64,000 nt of DNA from Candidatus Poribacteria bacterium. Lineage in GTDB: Bacteria > Poribacteria > WGA-4E > WGA-3G. Position 1 is the stretch's first letter, and each line of letters starts with the position of its first letter. The DNA is taken from positions 1-64,000 of the forward strand of contig JAPPMR010000105.1 in assembly GCA_028818995.1 (NCBI GenBank), written 5' to 3'. The translations under genes were made by a program, and so were the position numbers. This document shows positions 1-8,508 of the stretch, piece by piece. The notes below the pieces were generated by a model. It saw only the letters and a list, made by a program, of their open reading frames with translations, searched no databases and was not told the DNA's origin.

Positions 1-104
1 AGTTTGTCCTCTGCAAGTCTACCAAGAACCCCCAAGTGAAAAACAGAAGCTCTAACGCCTCCGCCTGATAAGGCTATTCCTATTTTCAACTCATTCTTTA
101 ACAT
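1..104 (-). CDS. Patatin-like phospholipase, N-terminal fragment (runs off the left edge)
   Basis: Only about 34 residues are inside the window. Starting from the ATG at 104, the protein contains GIALSGGGVRASVFHLG: a first beta strand followed by the GGGxR oxyanion-hole motif of patatin-family lipases. The Gly-x-Ser-x-Gly nucleophile and catalytic Asp lie outside, so activity cannot be judged. It starts 20 bases after the stop of the E2-E1-JAB gene in the same direction, so the two are probably co-transcribed. In type II CBASS operons a patatin (CapV type) is a common membrane-degrading effector next to E1/E2 and JAB proteins, and that role is inferred here. Confidence 0.72.
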   Translation of the reverse strand, partial: MLKNELKIGIALSGGGVRASVFHLGVLGRLAEDK

Positions 105-123
105 TTTCTATTCCATTTTGAGG

Positions 124-2388
124 TCAACTAATATCTTCTAAGTAGAAAGCATATTTTCCCGGATCACCGACAATAAGCATTAATGGAGGTAGACCATCAG
201 CTGTCATGTGTTCTGATATCCACTCAAAAACCTTTCGGTCATCTTGACTTGGTTCGACGCTACAGTTCGGCGGGTGAGAATGCCATTCACCAACATACTT
301 TATCCGGTTTGTTGTGCTTTGCTGTATTTTCTCTATTTTTGAACGTAGTCCTTGACATCCGCGAATATAATGTGTTGGCCATTCTTCGCTATCTGAAGGA
401 GAAGGTAGAAAATCGACAACATAGACGATTTTTCGCTGCATATCATACGATCCAACCAACACACCTCCTGTTTCATTTGGAAGTTTCTTTTCCCGTTCAT
501 CGTGAACTTTTTCAATAAATCCCTCATCGGTACACAATGTCCATACACCTTTTTGATAATTAATAGTTTTTTTCACAGTGAATGAGTATTTTTGCACACT
601 GAATTGATCAACATCGATTCGCCATATTGATAGTAATGGCTGTTTATTAGATGTTAATTGGTAAATCGTTCTACTGCAAATTGCAGCATGCATAGCCACA
701 AAATCTTGTGGAATAGTAGCACTCACGTCGCTACATGAGTTGGAATATCTAAAGTGTTCAGGTTCCATTTGTAGGATGCCTTCCAAACAATCTTCATTTA
801 TAATATGACGGTAGTATTGCATCTCTAAAGAATCAAGTGTTGTCTTGCGTTCAGAATCTTCAGCTAATACAGTAACGTCTGTTCCTACCGGGTTGAGAAA
901 TAGTGATATCCTCCGAGTTGGCGAATCAACATCATGAACTAAGTATCGTGCAACCGCTATAGTGGCAGAAATATCTAAAACAATGTCAGCTGTGTTAAAG
1001 GCTTCCTTTATTTTTTTCAGAGTTTCTGGCACTTCTACAGGGTTCAAAATGTCTGCGACTATAGAGTTGGCAATAGGATTTCCGTCTACTATCTTATTAG
1101 CGATTACAGCAAGTGTATCGACTTTAGGATGTCCAACCGAAAAACCGTCAAGAGCATGACGAGCGAGATTGTGTGGGAGTAAGATATCCTTGTCAATCAA
1201 AGTCCATTCACCTTGGCCAGCTCGAATCATGTTCATGAAAACCTGTGAGCCAAGAGCTCCTAAGCCAATAGCAGTAATTTTTCTACTAACTTTTGGAGAT
1301 AAACCATTTAGGTGAGTGCCCAACTCCCTTGAAAAGTGAGAATGAGTATTGAGCATGACTATCTGGATATTATTGCCTCTCTTGCTCCAATCAATAGGAA
1401 CAAGATAACGGAGATCAAGATTAAAATAACGGGGATATTGATCCCTATATGTCCATAAACCAATTTCGATGCCTATTTTTCTTATTGTCTCGCCCGTCAG
1501 GAAAGCACAAAGTTCTGTTTCTTCTGGCACAGGGTTTCCATTCCGGGTTTTAGGGAGGCAGATAACTAAAATTAATCGAGTGTCTAAAATATCTATTTCT
1601 TTATATTTATCTTTCCACTCTATCAAACGGCTTCTCAACTTGGGTATTATATTTATATTTCCTTTATTTAGATAATCATGCAATTCGAATAAATCAGCTG
1701 GAGTACTATTTACGATGCCGTGTGGTTGAGGAGTGCTCTTAAAAGAAGTTGCTACATATTTTAAGGAACTCCGATTGTCATCTACATCCTCAGGGCGTTC
1801 CGCAATAAATATAGGTCGTAGGTTTCTTGTCTCTACAATAGTAACAAAAAGAAGTTCAGATTCTGCGGTATTTGTAATATAGTCAGAGGGAAGAATGAGT
1901 TCACCTCGTGAACCTACGAATAATGGTTCTAAAGGTTGGTCATCAGCATGAAGTGTGTCTTTCGCAGTTAAGGTTAACCATTGCCGAATGTTTTCAAGTA
2001 AGGAAGCACCGGTGTATTGCAGTCTCCACTCACTGTACGGCTGTTCTGTTATACAGAGACTTCGTGGAAATTCTTTTGAGCGTAGATTAATATGCGGCAC
2101 GCGAGGAAAGTCTTTACGCAGTGCTAAAACTTCTGGCATTATAGCATCCGAACTTTCAAAAACTACTGCAAGCCGCTCGTACCTTTTAATGTCATGGACG
2201 GTTATTTGCCCAACCTGAACCTTAGCATTAAAAACAACAATTTCGCTATCAGAAGTTGTGCGCTTACATTCAACAATCCACGCGTAGTCTGAATTTACTA
2301 CAGCACTTGCAAAATCTTTTGCTTTTGGGATGCTAAGGTTATCAGAAGAAAGAGCTTCACCATTGAGTTCACAGAATTCATCACTCAT
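124..2388 (-). CDS. E2-E1-JAB triple-domain ubiquitin-like conjugation/deconjugation protein
   Basis: This 754-residue fusion has three recognisable parts. Residues about 85-160 look like a prokaryotic E2 domain: an FPRSLCI motif with candidate catalytic Cys112 and a WL..A...LH...QPLEPL tail. Residues about 365-600 are a ThiF/E1 adenylation domain with GLGALG (375-380), Asp399, the N..R pair near 407-410, and a candidate Cys552. Residues about 615-750 are a JAB/JAMM isopeptidase with Glu639, His703-Ser-His705 and Ser714-x-x-Asp717, the complete zinc motif. In type II CBASS these activities are split between Cap2 (E2-E1) and Cap3 (JAB). The MBL gene upstream and the patatin downstream suggest an antiviral operon. 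All catalytic residues look intact. Whether it belongs to CBASS or to another E1/E2/JAB system depends on genes left of the window. Confidence 0.88.
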   Translation of the reverse strand: MSDEFCELNGEALSSDNLSIPKAKDFASAVVNSDYAWIVECKRTTSDSEIVVFNAKVQVGQITVHDIKRYERLAVVFESSDAIMPEVLALRKDFPRVPHINLRSKEFPRSLCITEQPYSEWRLQYTGASLLENIRQWLTLTAKDTLHADDQPLEPLFVGSRGELILPSDYITNTAESELLFVTIVETRNLRPIFIAERPEDVDDNRSSLKYVATSFKSTPQPHGIVNSTPADLFELHDYLNKGNINIIPKLRSRLIEWKDKYKEIDILDTRLILVICLPKTRNGNPVPEETELCAFLTGETIRKIGIEIGLWTYRDQYPRYFNLDLRYLVPIDWSKRGNNIQIVMLNTHSHFSRELGTHLNGLSPKVSRKITAIGLGALGSQVFMNMIRAGQGEWTLIDKDILLPHNLARHALDGFSVGHPKVDTLAVIANKIVDGNPIANSIVADILNPVEVPETLKKIKEAFNTADIVLDISATIAVARYLVHDVDSPTRRISLFLNPVGTDVTVLAEDSERKTTLDSLEMQYYRHIINEDCLEGILQMEPEHFRYSNSCSDVSATIPQDFVAMHAAICSRTIYQLTSNKQPLLSIWRIDVDQFSVQKYSFTVKKTINYQKGVWTLCTDEGFIEKVHDEREKKLPNETGGVLVGSYDMQRKIVYVVDFLPSPSDSEEWPTHYIRGCQGLRSKIEKIQQSTTNRIKYVGEWHSHPPNCSVEPSQDDRKVFEWISEHMTADGLPPLMLIVGDPGKYAFYLEDIS

Positions 2389-2395
2389 AAGAATA

Positions 2396-3505
2396 CTATC
2401 CAGCTCTTGGCGGAATTCGGCTGGTCATAAAAGTAGCAGCACTAATACTTAGTTCCTCTATTGTTGCTTTTGCACTGTCAATAGTAATGACAAGTGGTTT
2501 AGGATCGGATTTTTTCGGGTGTTCCATCGTTATCTTAAATTCACCATCAATATTCTTAACGACGTCTTTATAATAGTTTGAGGCTTGCCGATGGGGCGGT
2601 TGAGTTGTATCTTCTGATGGAATCGGGTCGCTTGTTGAAACTAATATTGCCTTATCGTGCCCTTGTTCAAAAAGCCACTTAACTTTTGACACTGGAGTGG
2701 TCTTCGTTATTCCTTTCGTGTCACTCAGGGCCGTGTAACTACAATGATGAGAAATATTAAAGATATCCCATTTTAGCCTATCATGTCGGTTGTAATGTTG
2801 CGTTACTCGAACAATGTCGGTCCACACTTCATGGTTAATATCAGCTCCCATAATTAACTGAGTTTCCACATTATCAACTTTAAAAGTAGCTTGGACTACG
2901 AGAGCTGCGTCATTCCGCTCAATTTCATCACCGTCAATGCTGTCAGAAAAAGGTGCGTGCACGAAAAATTCAACACCCTCTGATGACTTTTTATACCCTG
3001 GGATTGTTTTTCCAGCATGTGTGATAAGTTTCTCTCGATCTTCTAACTTCAAACCTTGTTCTTCCAGCCATTCTTTTAACGCCTCAGGTTTAGAAAAGAC
3101 ACGGATTCCCTTTCCTTTTTTCAATCTGTGTCGTGCTTCTGCCCGTAAACTTTTATGGTCATCTGTGGAAGGGGATTTTTCAAGAATGATTGCTGCAGGG
3201 ACCCAAAGTTTATTGATTTTGATCCTATCATCATCCTGATATTTTTGTGCATGTTCTAAGTAAAAGAACTCAGAAAATCCCTTAATGTGATCTTCGTCTG
3301 CATGCGTAAATGCAACGACATCAAAAAAATCCTTGTCTGCATCATCAAGATCTTCACGCAATGTTTTAGGCAAATCAATCCGTAAATCATCATCGTCTTC
3401 TGAATTACCTACGTTGGCGTAGTCTATTAGGATTTTTTGACCGTTTTCAAGGTCAATTAAGCAACAATCCGCGTTCCCCAATGGGTAAAATGTTAATTTG
3501 TGCAA
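2396..3505 (-). CDS. MBL-fold hydrolase (ComEC/Rec2-like metallo-beta-lactamase domain)
   Basis: The N-terminus KLTFYPLGNADCCLID and the motif THADEDHIKGF identify a metallo-beta-lactamase fold of the ComEC-like type, where the usual HxHxDH is HxDxDH. No membrane segments are present, so it is a soluble hydrolase of about 369 residues and not a DNA uptake channel. I place the start at the TTG at 3505 because GGAGG lies 8 bases upstream and translation then begins just before the fold; no such signal precedes the longer in-frame reading. Its stop is 7 bases from the E2-E1-JAB start. MBL genes are known neighbours of prokaryotic E2/E1/JAB proteins. The substrate is unknown. Confidence 0.75.
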   Translation of the reverse strand: MHKLTFYPLGNADCCLIDLENGQKILIDYANVGNSEDDDDLRIDLPKTLREDLDDADKDFFDVVAFTHADEDHIKGFSEFFYLEHAQKYQDDDRIKINKLWVPAAIILEKSPSTDDHKSLRAEARHRLKKGKGIRVFSKPEALKEWLEEQGLKLEDREKLITHAGKTIPGYKKSSEGVEFFVHAPFSDSIDGDEIERNDAALVVQATFKVDNVETQLIMGADINHEVWTDIVRVTQHYNRHDRLKWDIFNISHHCSYTALSDTKGITKTTPVSKVKWLFEQGHDKAILVSTSDPIPSEDTTQPPHRQASNYYKDVVKNIDGEFKITMEHPKKSDPKPLVITIDSAKATIEELSISAATFMTSRIPPRAG

Positions 3506-3588
3506 AACTTTTTCCTCCGTATTGCTATTGTTATGGAAACTGAAGTTTCTGATTTTAATGAAAAAACAGTAATATTTGCTATACGTCA

Positions 3589-3621
3589 ATTATACCACAT
3601 AAAATTTGCGTTTTACGCAAA
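3589..3621 (-). promoter_or_regulatory. Promoter with palindromic operator for the MBL/E2-E1-JAB/patatin operon
   Basis: On the minus strand a perfect -10 box TATAAT occupies 3594-3589. Where the -35 box should be lies a perfect inverted repeat, TTTGCGT and ACGCAAA (3605-3611 and 3615-3621) separated by 3 bases. No good -35 hexamer is visible, which fits an operator that blocks or replaces the -35 contact. The remaining bases from 3622 to 3909 are AT-rich and show no gene. Confidence 0.5.
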
Positions 3622-3909
3622 AAACATGAAATTATTATTTTTTTGGAATAATATTTCTGACAGTACAATTCTTGACTTTCAAGCAGATAAGTGGGCAGTC
3701 TCTATGCAATCTAAAGTAGATTTGAAGTGTTCGGGTTAGTTATAAGAATGTAAGAGGTGCAATGAATTGTATGTCTGTATACACAGATATTCTTAAGATA
3801 ACATTTACTTAAATTTAGGATTTAAACATTTACCATAAGAATAAATGGAATTGGACAGGTAAAGAGACTTATGGTGTAGGTGGATTTTCAGAGTGGATTG
3901 GTTGTGTAA

Positions 3910-4872
3910 TCAGTTTTCCATATAGATATTGTGCATACGTTGCACAATATCTTGGAACTTTGCGCGGAATTCGGGAGGTGACAACACTTCTGCTGCATCA
4001 CCGAGACTCAACACCCAAAACGTAAATTCCTCTGTCGGAATGTAATATCTGACAGTAACGGAACCGTCTTCGGTTTGGTGGATGATTTCTTGGGAATGAT
4101 GGTACTCTTTTTCTTTGATGAGATAGGCTTTGTGTGCTGCAATTTTAACCTCAACATCGACTGGATCTCCGCTAAAGAGTTCCCATCGAGATTCAAGATT
4201 TTTGGACAACGAAAATTCTGAGGGTATTTGATAATCTTCATCGGTCAGTTCAACTCTTTGAAAACGGATGATTTTAAAGGTTCTCGATGTCTCCTCATGT
4301 TGATCTGAGTGTGCTTCGAGATACCAATCTTCTTTACGGAAGAAGATTGCATAAGGATATAACAAGTGTTGAATAGGTTCAGTATTTGCTGCCGATTTAT
4401 AGGTGGCACGTACTGCTTTTTTATTATAAAGAGCTTTTTGAAAAACATCGAAAAATTCATCAAGCTTTTCGTAGTGGCCACCGGTTTTGAGTTGTATGGA
4501 GATATCGGTATCTTGATCCATTCGATTTTGAATGTATTTTGCAACTGGTCTGTGAAGTTTTTGAAGTGCTTTTCGGAGTTGTTTTTCAAGAGGATTTCCG
4601 TTTGAATGAGAAAAAGCGTTGACTGCAGCGGTCAATGCGGTCAATTCCTTTTGTGTTAATGGTGGACGTTCATTTATGATCCGATAAAAACCATTCTTTT
4701 TCTCAAGATTATAAAATTCGGCTATTATTTTTAGATCATTGTAGATGCGAGTCTGGTCAACGTCGTAGAGGCGTGCTAAAACGGCAACGCGCATTCCATG
4801 TTGGGTATTTTCAAGCGTCCGAACTAACTCCAGCAACCGACGTAGTTGTTTTCGTCCATCGTTATAACCCAT
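3910..4872 (-). CDS. WYL-domain transcriptional regulator (HTH + WYL)
   Basis: The N-terminal 75 residues form a DeoR-like winged helix (RVAVLARLYDVDQTRIYNDLKII). A WYL domain follows, with the segment FFRKEDWYLEAHS and a downstream FKIIRFQRVELT strand. The C-terminal part resembles the WCX extension of this family. The start at 4872 is preferred because a purine-rich AAAGGA lies about 8 bases upstream; an ATG 6 bases earlier is too close to it. WYL regulators such as BrxR and CapW commonly repress neighbouring phage-defence operons and sense nucleic acid or nucleotide ligands. This one is the last gene of the QueC-like operon and the first regulator to the right of the MBL operon, so either could be its target. 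Confidence 0.85.
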   Translation of the reverse strand: MGYNDGRKQLRRLLELVRTLENTQHGMRVAVLARLYDVDQTRIYNDLKIIAEFYNLEKKNGFYRIINERPPLTQKELTALTAAVNAFSHSNGNPLEKQLRKALQKLHRPVAKYIQNRMDQDTDISIQLKTGGHYEKLDEFFDVFQKALYNKKAVRATYKSAANTEPIQHLLYPYAIFFRKEDWYLEAHSDQHEETSRTFKIIRFQRVELTDEDYQIPSEFSLSKNLESRWELFSGDPVDVEVKIAAHKAYLIKEKEYHHSQEIIHQTEDGSVTVRYYIPTEEFTFWVLSLGDAAEVLSPPEFRAKFQDIVQRMHNIYMEN

Positions 4873-4910
4873 TATCATATTCCTTTGCCAGTATTTGAAA
4901 GTTTGGGTAA

Positions 4911-5528
4911 TTACATATACTTGGCATACTCATTTGCTACTTTTTCTGCAAGTTGTTGTGCAAGCTGTTCTGCATCATCAAGTTCTGATTTAGAATAAAC
5001 GTTAACAACAAGATCGCTTGCATCAAGTTCTTGAATTCCCACCTCAAATTTATCTTCACGCCGACCATAAGCGTGGGCCAATCCTCTTTGTATTAGTGGC
5101 ATACGTAACTCCTCTTTCCACTGAGGCGGAATTGTTTCAAGAAGAATCGCACGATACCCTTGGAGTGTCATATCAATTCTTGAGATTAAACCGCCCAGAA
5201 TTACTCCATGGCCTATGCCGAAATTAAAACGAACTTGAGATTTAAGAATCGTAATACCCGAACTTTGAAACCAATGCATATAAGCATCCAAACGCTTTAG
5301 GATGTCTTGGGTCCTATATGGATCTTTCAGTCGATGATTACGAATCCTCTTTTGAATATATTGCCTGGTCTCTTCATCGTTTTCATCTCGGTGAAAATGA
5401 TGAATTGCGTCTCGTAGACAACGTTCATAACCTATTCGATAGAAAGTTACGTTTTGATTAATCTCCTGTGATACCCATTCGGTTGGATTTTTCTGACATT
5501 GTACAAGTTGGCGATGTCTGATTCTCAT
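4911..5528 (-). CDS. Unknown protein of the QueC-like operon; possibly a degenerate PD-(D/E)XK fold
   Basis: I do not recognise this 205-residue protein with confidence. The middle reads GGLISRIDMTLQGYRAILLE, then a segment QRGLAHAYGR and a strand pattern. This is reminiscent of RecB/Cas4-like nucleases (G-x-x-D...D/E-x-K...Q...Y), but the position expected to be Lys is Thr, so it would be inactive or it is a different fold. Its ATG overlaps the stop of the QueC-like gene (ATGA), indicating translational coupling and a shared job. It sits where a TatD-type nuclease (QatD) sits in Qat systems but has no TatD motifs. Confidence 0.45.
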   Translation of the reverse strand: MRIRHRQLVQCQKNPTEWVSQEINQNVTFYRIGYERCLRDAIHHFHRDENDEETRQYIQKRIRNHRLKDPYRTQDILKRLDAYMHWFQSSGITILKSQVRFNFGIGHGVILGGLISRIDMTLQGYRAILLETIPPQWKEELRMPLIQRGLAHAYGRREDKFEVGIQELDASDLVVNVYSKSELDDAEQLAQQLAEKVANEYAKYM

Positions 5529-6814
5529 AACAAATACGGAGCCAATGCTGAATATCGATTAAGAACGGTCCGTGCCTCCTTTGAAAAACGTTTATACATT
5601 GCAATAACTTCATTTTCATCAAAATTAAGAGAGTAAAGGTCAGGCCATTTACTCATAATATCTTCAGGTGATAATTCGTCGATTTGAACGATAAATTCTG
5701 TCAAATCCACGATGTTACGTCTACCGATATCTTCAGGACCCAGTCTACCAATGTCCTCTATCCAACAATCTTTATAATAAGCGGTCAAATCTTCGGACAT
5801 TGAGAATTCAATAGCAATACGGCGGATAAAACATGGAATGCATTCACCACAATGTGTAAAATCTTTAGGAATACGAGCACTACGCCAGCAACTATTAGCT
5901 ATCAATATTATATCCTTTGAGACATCAATAACTTTTTTGACTACTTCTGCTTTTGTTAAATGAACATATGGATTTGAAATATTGAACGGCACGCTAAGTG
6001 CTGACGATAAAAACTCTTCCATTCCGACTAAAATATCTGGATGGGCTGTATGTGTTGAAAATGCTCCAATTCGCGCTTGAGTTAGAGGTAAGTGAATAGC
6101 CATCTGCCCATTCTCAGCAAGATAGACGACTTCGTGGTGTCCCGCTCGCCGTGCTGCAAGTGCGCCGAGTACAAGAAAAAGAAATGAGCGTGTTCGTTGA
6201 CTACTTTCTTCAGCATGTTTTAAACCACTCGGTCCACCGTCCCGCGAAGAAACGAAAAATTGGTGATGTGGAAGGTCCAATCCATGATTTTTTAGACTCG
6301 TGACTAACTTTTTTTGTGCCTGATCTGTAATCTGATTCCGTGTCTTGTGGCTAACGAGTTGTAGCATCTTGTCCTGTTCGCCAAACTCAATTGCTGCAGC
6401 AAGTGAATCAAGCCCTCCGGAAAAAAGAAGTGTTCGCCCGTTTCCTTCAGTAAACTTGACATCCTTTTCGGGAGCACCAGGGACTTGTCTAAACTTAATC
6501 CTCCAAGCATCATTTGAGAGATGTCGGAGCACTTCTTCTATTTTTATGGTGAGTGGCTGCAAACGAAGGGAATTGACCACTGGAATTTGTAGTTCAATCC
6601 GCCTCGCAATATCTTCTCGTTCACCACGCTTAGTAGCTCTATCCGCAGCAAAGACAGACGCACTGAGAAGCAAAAGATCTTCTTCCAAACTTGTTAATGA
6701 TCCAAATACTTTTTCAAAGTCGGCGTATCTTATAACTAAGTTCTTTCCAACTTCAAGTACAAAATTACAGTTTGCATCCTCATTGTTTGATCGACGCACA
6801 AAATATGAAATCAT
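5525..6814 (-). CDS. QueC-like ATP pyrophosphatase, QatC-type
   Basis: This is a 429-residue protein. About 125 residues of N-terminal extension precede a PP-loop domain with SGGLDS at 132-137. The C-terminal region has a zinc site of QueC type, Cys...HCGECIPC. QueC makes preQ0 from 7-carboxy-7-deazaguanine, but it is about 230 residues long and normally sits with queD, queE or queF, none of which is here. The extended form within a defence island matches QatC of the Qat system and Cap9 of type IV CBASS. The start at 6814 is chosen over 6835 because it overlaps the previous stop as ATGA and has a GAGG ahead of it. Expected role: adenylation-driven modification of a partner, most likely the MGTS protein encoded just upstream. 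Confidence 0.8.
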   Translation of the reverse strand: MISYFVRRSNNEDANCNFVLEVGKNLVIRYADFEKVFGSLTSLEEDLLLLSASVFAADRATKRGEREDIARRIELQIPVVNSLRLQPLTIKIEEVLRHLSNDAWRIKFRQVPGAPEKDVKFTEGNGRTLLFSGGLDSLAAAIEFGEQDKMLQLVSHKTRNQITDQAQKKLVTSLKNHGLDLPHHQFFVSSRDGGPSGLKHAEESSQRTRSFLFLVLGALAARRAGHHEVVYLAENGQMAIHLPLTQARIGAFSTHTAHPDILVGMEEFLSSALSVPFNISNPYVHLTKAEVVKKVIDVSKDIILIANSCWRSARIPKDFTHCGECIPCFIRRIAIEFSMSEDLTAYYKDCWIEDIGRLGPEDIGRRNIVDLTEFIVQIDELSPEDIMSKWPDLYSLNFDENEVIAMYKRFSKEARTVLNRYSALAPYLL

Positions 6815-7383
6815 TGCTCGTCCTCTCCTCCGCATAGGGATGCAATTACTTTAGAAATATAACTTCGCCATCCTTCTGGGTCAGTCGCAATAGAGGCGGC
6901 AGTTCTTGCAGCTGATCGAGCAATGTTACGCAGATTTTCTTTGAGAGCGATCGAATCGGATGTAGTCTGAACACGCCCCGGTGCTCCGACAAAAGAAGGT
7001 AAATCACGGGAGGCATAGTACGATGTGGCTTCAGCAAATAGTTCTTCAGCAAACCCGACTGAACCAGATTCGTCTGCTGATGCGCGTGCTAACGCCCGTT
7101 TTGCCATATCAAGTGTTAGACCTGCTGCATACTGTCGGCTCAGGGTATTGTCGAATGATTGAACAGCTTGAGCAGGAGAAATTCTTTCCTCTGCAAGCTC
7201 ACACGCAGATGCTAATAATGGATCCGCAAGATCTTCGATCAATTGTCCATCTCGATCTGTAAAAGCAGCTTGCCAGATTTCCATACTCTGACGTTCAGCC
7301 TCCCAGTCTAAGTTTCCCAATATGGTTTGAACAGGTTGCCATCTGGGTATATTTGGTGATGATTGGTTGGTAGATGTTCCCAC
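6811..7383 (-). CDS. QatB-like partner with Met-Gly-Thr-Ser N-terminus
   Basis: This 190-residue, largely helical protein starts at a GTG at 7383, which has AGGAG 7 bases upstream inside the end of the nuclease gene, so the N-terminus is well supported. It begins MGTS. Removal of Met would expose Gly. Short proteins with such a start accompany QatC as QatB, and I recall reports that QueC-like enzymes of defence systems modify the partner's N-terminus; I have not checked them. The rest (TLDMAKRALARA, SAARTAASIA) shows no enzymatic motif. It is coupled to the QueC-like gene by an ATGA overlap. Homology to QatB rests on position, size and N-terminus only. Confidence 0.5.
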   Translation of the reverse strand: MGTSTNQSSPNIPRWQPVQTILGNLDWEAERQSMEIWQAAFTDRDGQLIEDLADPLLASACELAEERISPAQAVQSFDNTLSRQYAAGLTLDMAKRALARASADESGSVGFAEELFAEATSYYASRDLPSFVGAPGRVQTTSDSIALKENLRNIARSAARTAASIATDPEGWRSYISKVIASLCGGEDEQ

Positions 7384-7385
7384 GG

Positions 7386-8315
7386 TTAAACTCCTTTTTT
7401 CACGCGTTCATTATCAACAGCTTGCAATTCGTTCTTGATCATACTAAAATAAACTCGTCCGCCCTTAAAAATCTGATTCCAACGAATTCCATTACGAACG
7501 TCTGGTCTCATCTGGAAAAGGTTGATAGTTTTAACGATAACATCGGTATCAATGAAAGACAAAGGCACTCGGACTTCGGCAAAAAATTCCTGAGATATTT
7601 CTATTAATCGATCATCTTTTTGCTTAAAATTGGAAGATGAGATAAGTGCTCCAAACAACTCTACCTGACCACCTTGTCGAACTTGTTGACGGTGAGCATA
7701 CTCAACGATTGGCCGTAGATTCGGCCATGTAACATCAAAGCCATCAGCAGATGCCTTTGCGTCAACGATAAGAACTTCTCCAGTCGGTATTTGAGCTTGC
7801 ATATCACTGACACGGCGCCCTCTTAAACGACCACCTAATCTTCTAACACGACGGCCAAATATGAATTCTAATCCATAACCAACTAAGTCTTCAAAAATCA
7901 ACCATGCTTCTCCTTCAGTTACGCCATCAGGTAAATTATTTTTAGCTGTAGTCACCAAAGCTTGATCGTATTCCGGAGTGAGAGCTTGCCACGATGGAAC
8001 TGCTCCACCAAGTGCTTCAGTAAAATCCCCCCACGAAATTGTTTTCTTATACTGTCTTTGAGCTACGATGACTGGAATACGACTTTGGTTTGAGGCGGAG
8101 TGGAGAATGTCCTCAATCTCTGTTTCAAAGTATTCATCAAAATCAGTCACGGCAACCAGATATGATATGGTCGCCCCAAGAATATCTGTTCGCGTACATA
8201 GAATTTCGATATGTCGCGGTTGCGGACGACTACCCTCTATTGAGTAGCCTGCAACAATGAGTGTCCGAATAGCAGTTTGCGTTTGAGGTTGAGTTATGTG
8301 GTTGTCATCTGCCAT
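7386..8315 (-). CDS. Restriction-endonuclease-like PD-(D/E)XK protein
   Basis: The core is a helix with Glu (FEDLVGYGLEFIFG), then SDMQ, then the strand VLIVDAKAS. Together they give the E...D...D-x-K layout of a restriction-type PD-(D/E)XK nuclease around residues 170-220. The first 130 residues have a separate alpha/beta fold of unknown type. I place the start at 8315, where the protein begins MADDNH. The stop is 2 bases before the MGTS gene, so this is the first gene of the QueC-like operon and takes the place of the QatA ATPase found in Qat. A weak promoter (TTGTCA, 17 bases, TAAACA) lies just upstream between 8316 and 8508. It probably cleaves DNA or RNA of invaders. Confidence 0.68.
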   Translation of the reverse strand: MADDNHITQPQTQTAIRTLIVAGYSIEGSRPQPRHIEILCTRTDILGATISYLVAVTDFDEYFETEIEDILHSASNQSRIPVIVAQRQYKKTISWGDFTEALGGAVPSWQALTPEYDQALVTTAKNNLPDGVTEGEAWLIFEDLVGYGLEFIFGRRVRRLGGRLRGRRVSDMQAQIPTGEVLIVDAKASADGFDVTWPNLRPIVEYAHRQQVRQGGQVELFGALISSSNFKQKDDRLIEISQEFFAEVRVPLSFIDTDVIVKTINLFQMRPDVRNGIRWNQIFKGGRVYFSMIKNELQAVDNERVKKGV

Positions 8316-8508
8316 ATTGTTTCTTATTTCGTTGTTTATGAATAAAGTAAAGTATTGACAACGTAAATCGTGATAATTCAAATACGGTTGTTGAATAACG
8401 AAGGTTTGTCTAAAGAAATATTAGGTAGATACTTCCAAATTTACGACATTAAATAGTATCATACCCGGTCTAACATTGTTAATTATGAAAATAGGAATTT
8501 GGGTTATC

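Noticed and set aside
3910..5528. BREX or DISARM system because of the WYL regulator and helicases
   Set aside because: No PglZ, BrxC, DrmA/B or similar core gene is present.
5525..6814. Queuosine biosynthesis gene queC
   Set aside because: The protein has a long N-terminal extension, no queD/queE/queF neighbours, and sits in a coupled operon with a nuclease.
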